This document shows, piece by piece, positions 26,501 through 55,700 of a stretch of 64,000 nt of DNA (the first letter of the stretch is position 1; each line of letters begins with the position of its first letter). The translations under genes and the position numbers were made by a program. The stretch is from positions 7,731,823 to 7,795,822 of the forward strand of contig OY718803.1 of NCBI GenBank assembly GCA_963070105.1. The letters run 5' to 3'. The notes below the pieces were generated by a model. The model was not told the DNA's origin, searched no databases, and saw nothing but the letters and a program-made list of their open reading frames with translations. Source of the DNA: Litomosoides sigmodontis (Eukaryota; Nematoda; Chromadorea; Rhabditida; Onchocercidae).

Positions 26501-29500
26501 GCAAGTACTACGAGTTGAGGTATATCTATCACCTTTTCTTCATTTATCACTAATAATTAAACGTATGATAACTTGATGTTAAATTATAGCCAGAAGGATA
26601 TCGAGTGGATCGAAATACTCTTTTAATGGTCGATCTGACACAGAAGAATGGCAGTGAGGGAATTAAAAAGCAGATAGATATGCACTTCCCAACAGATGTT
26701 GTAGAAGGATCTCGGAAGGCACGATTCGACGTCATAGGTATCACCTTGTTGTTTTATTAGGTGAATTAGGTATGATCTATATTCATCAGTGAATCCTTCA
26801 GTGTTAGATATCATTCCTCTTCGCAGAAGACATATACTACCATTTTCTATTTCAGGTAATTTGTTGGGTTCAGCTCTTGCTAATATCGATTCTCTTATAC
26901 GTATGCCATATGGGTGTGGCGAACAGAATATGATCAATTTTGTACCAAATATTGCCGTACTCAACTATTTAAAAGTCACGAAACAGGCAGGGACCCTGAT
27001 TGAAAATAAAGCAATAAAGTACATGGAGTCAGGATATCAACGGGAACTCACTTATCGGTAATTAATTGAAATGAAGTAGTAATTCATGCGAGAAATTCAG
27101 GTATTATATTTAAGCACTAAGGAAAATATTTCTTCTGCTATAGTGGATTGCAGATTTAATTCAAATTCTACCGATAAATACAATTACAAATTGTCAAAAG
27201 GCAAAAACTGAACTAAACCTGAGCCTTTAATTGCTGTCTTTTGGTCTCAATAATGTTTTTATAAGTCTTCTTTATGTAAACATCACAATTTATCCTTTTT
27301 AGAAGAGATGACCATTCATTCTCAGCATTTGGCCAAATCGATAAGTATGGATCAACATGGCTTACAGCGTTTGTTGTTCGATCTTTCAAACAAGCGCAGC
27401 AGTTCATTTTCATCGACGAGCAAATTCTCCGAAAATCCATCGCATTCCTGAATGCTCAGCAGCAGCAGGTTTTTCGCCTTCCTGATTTCTTTCTCGATGC
27501 TATTGAACAAATGATGAAGCAGTACTGTTCAGAAATGTTATTTTTGAGGAAACAAAATACTTGTTATAGAAAAATGGTGCATTTGCGGAACGTGGTGAAG
27601 TTTATCATAAAGCAATGCAAGGTGGTGCAGCGGAAGGTGGTGTACCACTAACCGCTTATGTATACGCTGCACTTCTCGAAAATGGAGTTAGTTTCACGTA
27701 ATTTAAATATTTTAGTGATTCCTGAAATACAATTAAATTAATCTAACCGACTAAACTTTTGCAATGACTATAATTCTGAATTACTGATAGCTCAACGGCT
27801 ATTATTTTTCTTTGATAAATTTAAACGAATCATATACTGTACATGTAATATCCATCGCTTTAGGTATCTGATGAAAAAGCGCAACATTATTTGGAGCAAC
27901 ATCTTGAAGAAATCAAGAATGACCCATATGCATTGTCGATTGTCACCTATGTATTTCACTTAGCTAATAGTTCCAAAAAGGAGGAAGCACTAAGAATGCT
28001 TGAATCTCATAGGAAGGAAAACGCCGGTCAGCATTACTATTTCACTTCTTGATAAGACAAAGTGAAGTTGTGTTATGATAACGGGGCGTAAAGTATGTGA
28101 TTTAAAAAAAAAGTTTGATTAAACACTCTATAAAACTGAAATTATCCTTCTTAATTGTAGAAGGTATTTATTGGTCAACGAAAGGCGGTCAAGAGAAGCC
28201 GAAAGATACGCAGCATTATTTCTATCAACCAAAACCTGCAGATGTCGAGATGACAGCTTATGTTTTATTAACTTATATGATGAGAGATGATACTGTTAAA
28301 GCTCTCCCTGTAGTGAGATGGCTTACATCACAACGAAACGCATACGGTGGCTTTAGCAGTACGCAGGTTAGATGGACGCATCATATTTATTATTGCTCAT
28401 TTTGTAGTCGTTGGTAATCATGCAGCGTAGTTTAGGATACAGTAATGGCATTGCAAGCTTTGGCCGCTTATGCAGCTAAGGTTTACTCCCCGCAACTCAA
28501 CGTTAGCATTATGATAACAAATGGTGCTGACAAGCAGAATTTTGAAGTAACAGCTAGTAATGCTATGGTACTACAAAGTTATCAGGTTACTGTTAAAGTT
28601 ATTTCCTCACAATATTGAAATCATCCGTATTAATAGGTTGAAAATGAAAACGTGTTTCTCTTCCAGATTATTTTTCTGTTATTGAATTTATTCTCGCTTT
28701 CAATCTATTGAATCATTCTCTTATATCCTCGTGGCAGTAAATAAAATGGAAATGTCCATTATAGCTGCGAAATTCGGACGAAAAATTAGAACTGGAAGCT
28801 GAAGGTAGTGGCATCGTTCTTGCACAACTACAGTATTCATATCATCGTATCACCATGAGAGATGATCTTCCGTTCTACTGCACGAAAGAAGTTCGTGAAT
28901 TGCACAGTGGCAATCGATTGCAGCTTGACCTGTGTTGCAAGTACTGTTCTTTTATTCAATAAATTGTCACTCATTCATACACACACTTCCGCTCTGACCT
29001 TTCAATGTCTAATATCTGGTGACTTCCGTATTTGTATTTTACTGTTAATCATTAGTGCTTTTTTGCTTTCCAGCTACACCAAACCTAGTTCACGTTCCAA
29101 TATGGCAGTTGCTGAAATAGATGCTTTATCCGGATTTCGTTTTGATGGTGATCAACTTGACAATCTTATGGATATTGGCGATTTGCAGAGAGTTGAATTG
29201 GACAAAGAGGATACTCGAATGAATCTATACTTCAATCCTGTATAAAATCAATAATACTTGCGTAAATCGAAGAAGTAGAACGGCGTGGGTGGGGGGAACT
29301 GTTAGATCATTGAGAAAGTTGATTACCATTTTCGGTTTAATAATGTTTGAGCGAATTTATTAATCAAAGATAGTCATTGATCAGGCATATTCATATCCTT
29401 GAAAAAATTGTTAGGATTAGAAGTGATGGAAATTTGTTTGCATTCGTATGGGACTTTAAAATGAAATATGTTTATAGATTGGTTCAACACCTGTATGTCT

Positions 29501-30018
29501 CTCATTATACAGTGATATGGTTTATCAAATATCAGAACAAAAGCCGGCACAGCTTGTACTCTTCGACTATTATGATCCCGAGCAACAGGTATTACTATTT
29601 TCAAATTATGATCTAGTTTTTATTTTCCAAATTAATGCAACCATGTGTATCTGTTATGTGTTAATGACTGAGTCAGTGCTCATTAATGTTCTACAAAAAT
29701 CTCTTATGCAAATACAATTGAGGCAAATTTTTAACTCATTCAATTTAGCTAATTAATCGATGAAATTGAATCCATGTGAATCAGAAAAGAGAATTTATTC
29801 ATCATCTTCGTTATTCCATTTTATTTTCAATATTACAGGTAAAGACAACCTATATGGCAAAGCAGACGAGATCTTTGCAAGATGTATGTCCGGAGTGTTG
29901 GCCGTTGGCGGACCATAACGAAAAGAGCTCAGGTATTGTACCACTGCGTGCTGATGCATCCTCAACTATTATTACTACGAAATTGCATGTTACAACCATG
30001 TTTGCCTTATTATCTTAA
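20559..30018 (+). CDS. tep: Thioester-containing protein (A2M/TEP/CD109 family), copy A
   Basis: Predicted secreted thioester protein that traps proteases or opsonises microbes. Thirty exons join in phase to about 1499 residues, typical of TEPs. Exons: 20559-20665, 20881-21050, 21349-21546, 21625-21747, 21834-22032, 22163-22271, 22388-22573, 22636-22779, 22918-23064, 23305-23499, 23678-23869, 23990-24139, 24345-24488, 24577-24631, 24945-25053, 25714-25831, 25922-26035, 26113-26192, 26345-26519, 26590-26737, 26856-27057, 27303-27468, 27570-27686, 27864-28026, 28161-28366, 28436-28585, 28765-28940, 29074-29239, 29478-29588, 29839-30018. Signal peptide [18 protein letters not shown]; macroglobulin motif [13 protein letters not shown]; furin-like RQRR at about residues 666-669; variable exon ending [19 protein letters not shown]; thioester PYGCGEQNM (Cys about 975); His about 1090 in [10 protein letters not shown], where C3-type proteins carry the catalytic histidine; alpha-helical TED; receptor-binding-type domain. 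It ends TTMFALLS, with a shorter hydrophobic tail than copy B. Confidence 0.97.
24577..25053 (+). other. Copy A variable (bait-region) segment: exons 14 and 15
   Basis: Exon 14 (24577-24631) encodes [18 protein letters not shown] and ends in phase 1. Exon 15 (24945-25053, 109 bases) enters in phase 1, leaves in phase 2 and ends [17 protein letters not shown]. Copy A has only this one version, and its flanking introns (313 and 660 bases) are much shorter than in copy B. The conserved tail of the exon aligns with copy B's exon 15b; the upstream part does not. Confidence 0.9.
26912..26926 (+). other. Thioester motif GCGEQ, copy A
   Basis: Codons for GCGEQ inside [17 protein letters not shown]. 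The Cys and Gln side chains form the intrachain thioester in A2M, C3 and TEPs. Intact here. Confidence 0.97.
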
Positions 30019-31260
30019 TTATTAGGCTCTTACTAAGAGTTTTTATCTTACTTGCTTGGATTATTCGTATTTTCAGTTCATACAAGCCTAAAAACCTTTG
30101 TTTGCTCTGAAGCTAATAATAACTACTTTAATCGTAATAACATGCTTAACTGATAAGTTTAAAATTAGTCGATCTCGTACATGCTGATAATTAGGAACGG
30201 CTGCAAATTTTATTTCATCGGCTTTTGTTATAAATAGCACTCTAGATATTGTTTATTAAGTTTTTCACGTTTTTCAATTTTTTAGTTTGTTTTGAAAGAA
30301 TGGTTTATTGAAATGAAAATCTCTTATTGCTCAAAAAAATGTTCTCCGGCAAGCAAAAAGCTCTCTGTTGTAGTGGTAATGATAATAATCAGTTGACGAT
30401 TTGTGTGTCAGTGATAAGGCTTATTACGAGATGAATTTCAGATTGAAAAAATTTCTTTGGTATCATTGAAGAGATGGATGGCAACAGTAAAGCAACGATT
30501 AGCATCTTGTCATGCTTTCCTCATTTCATGCAATTAGTGTTTTATTTCATTCTTATTTTGTAATTGGTGCTAGCTTATCAGTGGTAAGTGATAATAATAT
30601 CGGTTCATTCTAAAAGCACATGAATAAATTGTCAGGAAAGAAAAGTGACGCAGTGTTTGCAAGGAAACAAAGGGAGAACAAAATTGATATCCCTCTCTTC
30701 TTTCACTCCAATCATCATAATTAAAATGAGGAAGGATTAAGAACCACGCAAGAAAAACTTTGGGAAAGTTGATGTCGCTATTGCTCTGTACAAGAATATT
30801 TGGCTAACTTTTTGACAAAATACTAAGTACCTTCTTCAATTATGGATTTGCAAAACCGAAACAAAAAATGCATATACAAAATAATAGTTCTCTCAAATCT
30901 GATAAATCACTCCTCACTACCATTTCTTTTGTTGGAGCACAAAAAATGCTCTTGTTATTGCTGAAATTTGAACATCGAAAATGCGCAATTTTCAATTGAT
31001 TTCAAATTTTTTTTAAAAAAATTGTCTTTCCCAAAATTTTTAAATCACGAATTATCCGTTTCGCATGTTTAAATTGTCCAATATAATTATTTCATTTTTT
31101 TAAAGCAAAAATCGCATTAAATACACAGAAAATTTTCTTTTTTGCTAGTAAAATTAAATCTTTCTTTGTGAGTTTCGATAAAGAATAGGAGTATGAAGAA
31201 TTGAAAAATTGATAATTTCAGAATTTAATAAGTTAGGAAAGTTAGAGATTAACTAAGTGC
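30019..31260. other. 3' flank of TEP copy A, diverged duplicate of the copy B flank
   Basis: No gene. Patches at about 30175-30330 and 30370-30670 align with about 51980-52140 and 52390-52710 beyond copy B (shared blocks such as tctagatattgtttatta and gagatggatggcaacagtaa). They carry many more substitutions and indels than the gene bodies do. Confidence 0.7.
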
Positions 31261-33650
31261 ACACTAATGTCTACAGGAAATTCTATTTTCTATTGCTTTA
31301 ATTCTTTTCTGTATTCCGTTCTTTTCCTTCCTGACCTTTTGAACTTTCCTGTCCTTTGTCATTGCCATCCCAATATTAATTCATCTTCACAATGAGCTGA
31401 ATTGGTCAAAGCATCGCCTCTACTTATTTGTCGGTGACATCACGAAACGCCTGTACTATAATCCCTTCCACGTAAGTCTCATCCCTCTTCACTGCTCTCA
31501 TCTCTAAGCCTTGTCTTCCCTTGCGATATTGTTGCGTGTTGCGTGTCCTACGACCGCACCATTCTCACACTTCCACTTTGCTTTTCGCCCTCCCTAACAT
31601 GCTATTGCATTGTGAAGCATTTTTCCTATGTTTTTCTTCCAATAAATTCCTCAAATATTCACTGTCCATCCTTTGCATATACAATCATTTTGTGCTTTAT
31701 TACTTTATGAGCGTGCAAAACATGTTTCATCAACGTAATATTTTAAGAGGAAATTTTGAAAGTTTAATTAATTTCAAAAAATTAAAAATTATTGGGACTG
31801 TGTTTTTTTTTGTTTTAAATTTCCTGTAGATTATCGATTACAGTGTTAGTTTAATGATAATTTAGAGAGTTCAGCCATATGCTTTCTTTGAAAAGTAAGC
31901 TCTCCAAGAAAATATTGTCGTATTGTTATGCGATCATACCGTTCATGCAAACTTCCTTGATATTATTGCAAACTGCAAGTTTTACATTTTCACATTTCGC
32001 AGTTTTATTGTATTGTGCAGCGTAACGTACACTGATTCACCGACGTATGCATATCGACCGATACTCGTAATCTGTGCTACACTACAACGTAGGAGGATAA
32101 TTCTGTAGTAGGTGGTCAGTATGCTAAGTATGTTAGATAATTACAGTAATGTTTAAAAAATGTGTGACTTTTAAACTTTGAAACGATTTCGAAGTTATTT
32201 ACGCTCAAGAATTGCCTAGGAAAAAGTGGAAGAAGGAAGGAGCGTTGATTAGATTCCAATGAAAGCAACAAGAAAACTAGAAAAATTGTCAAAACCTTTT
32301 TCTCTCAACAAATTGTTATGGTTGACCGAATTCATATTTCACGGATATCATCAATAATTCAAGATTTTAATCTTTTGGTATAACCTATTTATTTCTCTCT
32401 TACGCTTATAATTCGCCTTCCTTGTGCAACTGAAAATTCCATTTTTCAATTTTATTGTAAAAGATGAAGGATAAAAGTTCGCATTGTTCAAGCGAAATTA
32501 TCTCTTGAACACTCTTTCCAAATTCCGATTAAGTACTAGTTATTTGGTTCTCTTCAAGGCATTTCATATATGCCTACAAGCGGTAGAATAAAAGTATTCA
32601 GTTGTTCAAAAGTTAAGTGTATTTCTCAGTTGGGCCATTTCTTGTTGGCTTGGTCAGTTCAATCCAATTCAATTATTCATTCAGGAATATCTCGTAAATT
32701 TTACACTTTAAAACCTCAATAAATCATATAATCAAGGGGTGGGAGATATGTTATCGTGAAAGATGAAATAGATGAAGGTGACATGAGAGATAAAAGATTG
32801 GATATTTCACATCGCATGGACAGTGTCACAATTGACACTAACCATTAAGAGTCAATGTCGTTGGCTTGATGGTTTTAAATATCATTTCTAGCTATGCAAG
32901 TACCAGTTCAACCCTTTCAATCAATTTCAAATTCAACTTGTTACTCTTCTACATCCTGAATTTTTTCGAATTCAATTTTTGATTACTCAATCTTTCATCC
33001 AAAAAAAAAACAGAGCAGCAGCGTTAATTCCATGCTTTCTTCCAATTAAAATTTCACATTTTCTTTCTGTTAAAATCGTTGAGAAATTTTCATTTGATTT
33101 ACAGGAACTTATGCAAGGAGTAAAATATTTTTATTCAATAACATTCAGTAATTCTTTTCTTTTGTAAATTTCATCGCCGACGCATTTGCTATTCATATGT
33201 CAATTTACAAACGAATTTAAGTAAGGTACTTGTACGGTCTTCACTTAACAACTTTACTTTTGAGTGGTGAAATTGCGTGCATCTCATGTAGACGAATAAT
33301 TCAGATTTTACTACACTAAAACACAATTGATGATTGATTGGTAAAAGATTTTTTAAAAGAACAATGTGTAACAAAAAAGTTTCATCAATTTAAATGTTGC
33401 AAACAAATTCGTTGCGATGCTAATATTGACATTCCAAAAAAACATGGCAACACTACTGCTGCTACTGCTACCACTACTGCTATTAAGTTATTATTGAAAA
33501 AATGGCAAATGACGTTTTTAACTAATACCTGTAAGGTGCAGATAAGTAAGTTACTGTTTATTATAGGTAAGAGGAGTAACCCAACAATAGTTGTTATTAG
33601 TAGCACAGATAGATCGTGCCAGAAGCTGGAAAGGAAGAGAGGTGGATGAG
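31261..33650. other. Spacer, no supported gene
   Basis: AT-rich. One open segment ending at a good donor (31472|gtaagt) is discussed as a weak candidate exon. Otherwise nothing coding is recognised. Confidence 0.4.
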
Positions 33651-37496
<3,846 letters not shown>

Positions 37497-37960
37497 CAAT
37501 TGCAAGAAGCTATTGAAGTGGCCCTTTTTTTTTGTTTATTGCAGTGCAATTAACTGATGGGATGTTGAAAGTCGTAAAGTTATCACTTCCAGAACTCTCG
37601 CAATCTCTCCCAGTTATCATCTCCACGGAACTAATGAGAAGACACCCCCTAAATTTTAGAGCGAAACCTTTCAAGCATGTATATCATACCACCGATTTAA
37701 AGATTAGAAGAGATCAATTCTTAGATTTAAACTAATATTAGTAGCAACGAACTTCTGACGAGAAATTATTTACTCCCTCTTCTTCCACTGTCCACAAAAA
37801 TCAGTGGACAGTAGCAGGGGTTTTTGCTGTTCGACCGCAACAACATCCATCCGTACTACACTTTCTATCGTTGTTCTTTGGCGTGCGTTTTCCAGGTGGA
37901 CACTTCCAGAAAGACAGTCAATCGGTCGATCGATTGATCCTTTAAAAACAAATACTTAAT

Positions 37961-51278
<13,318 letters not shown>

Positions 51279-52740
51279 CCTTCTATCTGAGAATTTTTTG
51301 TGCCTTACTTGCTTCGATCATTTGTGTTTTGTTGTTTACTCAGTATGAACTAACCTTTTTTTGTTTTTTGCTCTGACATTAATGATCATTATTTATAACA
51401 CAAATGTTTGAGCATGTTTGATGAATGAAAACATGGCGAGGTATATTTATTGTTACCGTATTTCTTTAACATCTGCTTTAATCAATAAAAGGTCATTTGC
51501 GTAGTAGTAATGATAGCAGTAGTAAATAGCCTGTAATTGTCAGTTAAACCTTAATTGTTCTATTTACTAAAATATCACAATTATTGCTTAGTTGTCAAGG
51601 AATTAGCAAAGTTATTAGCTTATTGAGAAAAGTTAACGTATGTGCATTTTTATACTCGATTGTGTAATCTTTTGGTATAAATTTTATTTAATTTACACGA
51701 TAAAATATAAATTGTTTACACATATTTTGCACAGGCAGTTTGGCTGTGGTTAAAAACACGTGGCTTCTTTTTTTTGTTTTTCCATTTCAGCTTTGATTTT
51801 CATGTAAACTTTAAACCGAAAGTTGCTTTTGTACTCTTTATTTCGTAAGCTTTGCTAAAACGAGGGAAGTTCATTAAACCCAGGTATTTTTCCAGTTATT
51901 GTGCATCATTTAAATCAACCTCCACTTTGTCAAAAAAAAAATCAACCTCCACTTTGCTTTTACTGGCAATTAAAACCTAATCGATCTCGTGCGTGCAAAT
52001 AATTAGGAACGCCTTAAGGTGCAACAAAGATTTGGCTTCATCAACTTCTGTCGTAAATAGTAGGCTAGATATTGTTTATTATATTTTTTGCGGTTTTTCA
52101 ATTTATAAGTTTGTTTGCAAGCATGGTTTATTGGAGTGAAAATTGCCGTGCTCTATGAGAAGGCACAGTTTGTCATTAAATTGAAGAGAATGCAAAGGGT
52201 TAAATCGCATTGGTAACTGAATTTTTTTTACTAATTTTATTTTTAAACCTATTATTGATATGTAATTCAAAATTCTGTCAGAGTTTATCGGCGGAATTAG
52301 TCAATTGTTTGAAAAAATGCTCTGTAGGAGGAAAATGTTTAATTAGTAAGAACGAAAACTGATTATTATTACTGATTACTGCCCTGCTTTAGTGGTAATT
52401 ATAATAATCAGTCGAGGGATAAGTGTGTCACTGATGAAGGCTTATTCCGAGATGAATTTCAGGTTGAAAAGATTTCTCTGGTATCATTAAAGAGATGGAT
52501 GGCAACAGTAAAGCAACAATTAGCATCTTGTGATGCTTTCCTCATTTCATGCAATTGATCGTTTGCTTATTTCATTCTTACTTGTAATTGACACTGGCTT
52601 ATCAGTGATGAGTGATAATAATATCGGTTCGTTGTTCGTGTTCCTAAAAGCAGACGAATAAATTGTCAAAAAAAAGTCACGCATTGTTCGCAAGGAAACA
52701 GAAGAAAAGAGGGAAAAAATTGAGAGAGCAACGGAAGACA
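51279..52740. other. 3' flank of TEP copy B, diverged duplicate of the copy A flank
   Basis: AATAAA at 51484-51489 probably ends the TEP transcript. From about 51960 to 52710 it aligns patchily with 30160-30670 beyond copy A. No gene. Confidence 0.65.
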
Positions 52741-55700
52741 ACGGAAAACATGCTTTGAGCTGCTGAAATTGAAATTTCCATTTTTTCCTCTCTTTCTGTC
52801 GTCTCTCTCTTTCAAAATGTTTCAGAAGAAAAGGGTTCGTCTGTTTTCCTTAACGACAATTTTTACTCACTAATGAAGGTTTAAAAAAGATGAAATGCTT
52901 TCCGATTTCCGTAATTTGCATGGTAGTATACCGGCTCTTCCCTCTCGCAGAGAAACAAATGGATATGGAAAATTGATAACAATTGTCACCTTATCAGCCA
53001 TGTTGCCTGCCAATTTGTATTGATCACTTCACATCTCCCAGAACAGTAAAGGCCTACCTGTAAACCATTTTATTTGAAAAACATTGAGGGGTAAAGAGGA
53101 ATGAAAGAGGTGAGTAAAGCATGGTGTCCTTTTGCACTTGCAATAATAGATAACCTACAATTATCATTATCATTATCATTACCACTGTAACTATCACCAT
53201 TGCTATCATTTCCTAATCTGAGAAGATTTTACAATCCTCGCACAACACATTTGAGGAGTTTCGCAAAGATTTTCTAATAATTTAAAATTAAGAGTAAAGT
53301 TAATTTCGATTTAAAATTTATTAAAATACGTAGACTATACAGATAGACGTTGACCTAAGTTAAAAGTTAAAGATATACATGTAAGTTAAAAGATATACGT
53401 GTTATTTTTTTTATAAGAATAATTTGGCAGTAATGAATATACTTTCGTTTTCTTTGAAGATTGGCATAAAGTCAATTTTGCGAACGATGACATTTCATAG
53501 CAAAAATGCGAGAACTGAAAAATTGACGAAAAAAGCGTGAAAAAACGTGATCTCATCACTCAAGGTTTGCCGAATTTTTCATTCAAAACATTTCTACCAG
53601 CAAAAATTGTTATTTAAATTTCAAAACAAACGAAAAATAAAGCGTGCACATTCTGGTGGCTTGGCTAAATTGAACGAAATATCGGTAGAACGTCTAAAGT
53701 TTTTCTTCTAATTTTGAAAATGCAATTCAGATTTCTTGTTTTGCTTCTTCGACACTAACAGTAGCCACGTGCAGTGAACGAATGGTTAATTTGGTTAATT
53801 TAATTTAGATAAATTTCTACGAAATGTTGAGATTCCATGAAGGCAAGGAAATCAAGTGATGCGATTTACGAGGATATGTTTTCATTTGATAACGAAAGTT
53901 ATTCACTTCTCCCGAGAGTAACACATGTAACACTGAAAGCAAATTATTTCTCGAAAAGTTTCACGGATTCATTCCCGCTGCTATCGTTGTCGCTGTCACT
54001 TCAAACGCTCCCTTCAACTTCAACGTGTGAATCATTCGTGGTCAGGTGGACGTCGAGGGGAAGGGTGGATTTCAATGTCCTGTGCAACGTGTCACAAACT
54101 AAAGCTCGAAGTGATCATGCATTTCCAATTCCTCCCATACCTCTACGTTTTCTTCCTACTTCTTGCCATTTGCACTTCTGGTTGAATGAACATGAACTGT
54201 TGCCTTCCACGCATTTATTTCACTGTTCCAGTGAAACCTGTTTTCACGTGGAGGGAGTAAATTACATGAAACGCTTGCTATGATTCTTCGTACCACGTCC
54301 ACCACCACCATCTTCCAGTCCAATCCACTCCCTGTCCTTCTCCTCTCTGAAGTTCTAGCAAAATTCTTCAAAATTACAAATTTAAGCTGTGAGGAAATTT
54401 GACAGGAAGCATCTCACTTCTTTTACACTTCCTATTTACAGCTTCGCTAATTTATTCTCAATCATTTCGCTTCTCATCAATGTAATAAAGTGCTTACGTT
54501 GGCATGAAACTGTTAGGTGATACAGGTGACAGACATGTAAAGCAACATCTCATTCCTTGTATAAGCTGAAAGAGATCTGTTAATTTGTTTGTTTCCTCAA
54601 TTAAATAATTTATTATAAAGTGAAATTAGTGATAAATAGAATGCTTGAAGTTATAAAAGTGTAATTAATTACTTCCTTGGGCTAAAATCTCTTAGCGTTG
54701 TGCAAACAGCACTCGAATAATTAATTACTAATTAACTTTCAGTCAGTGTTGTACTAAGAACCTAATTTTATTTTCAATCACTGAGGTTGGCAAAGGAATT
54801 AGTTGCTATAAGACAAAGAATATTTCAAAAAATTAATCATTTTACTAAAATATTACAAATATTTCTATACAATTGCAGTAATTAATAAAATTGAAAAAAG
54901 TTTAAAATGAAAAGGCTCTTGCGGAATGATAAAACAAATCAATACATAAAAATAAATATTGGTAGTTGAGAAATGATTGTGAATGACAAAAACATATTAG
55001 TGATTTTGCAAAATTAAATCGAAGTAATTGAACAGATTTAATAATAGAATTTTTTTAAATTACGAGCGAAAAGGTGCAAGAATTATTTAAATATTTAAAT
55101 TAACGAGAATGTATTGAAAAGTCAGCACAGTTATCAATTCAAATTAAATCAAATTGAGAAAAAAAAGGTGAAATTACTTTAGTTTGACATGGTATGATTT
55201 ATTTTAGTTCGTTTCAAATGCTCTGCTGTAGGTAAGGTACTGTTGTTGATATTTCTTCCTTTTTTTTTTAAATTATTTGTTAATTCATCTTTTCATTTTA
55301 TTTTATTAGCAATGACTGTGTTACCAAATTATTTCAAAAATGTCATCGCCTTAGTTTTCCTTTTTTTTTTTCAAAAAAAGAAAATTGAGCGTTCCGCCTC
55401 TTCACAACATCCAATTGGTGGTTAAGGCTTGGCATGGTTTTTTGAAATTTAATGAACTCAGTAGGCTTCCTGATCATTTCTGATCCGCGCAGAGCCTTAC
55501 TATTGTTACTTCAAAAATTACTTATCTTGGAAAATATTCCTACCACTAGCATTATCATCGGTATCATAATTGTTACGCCAATAAGTAATGTTATTTTATC
55601 CAATGTGGCTATGAGTTGTATAAAGTTAATGAAATCAAAGTCAAAATTAGTTGTTGTCTTCCGTTATTTACATTAATTAAATCAAAATTTCAAATTTGAA

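Noticed and set aside
53837..54283. 148-codon frame
   Set aside because: No recognisable motif, contains low-complexity Ser/Leu tracts, no splice or neighbour support; chance length for one frame in a long spacer.
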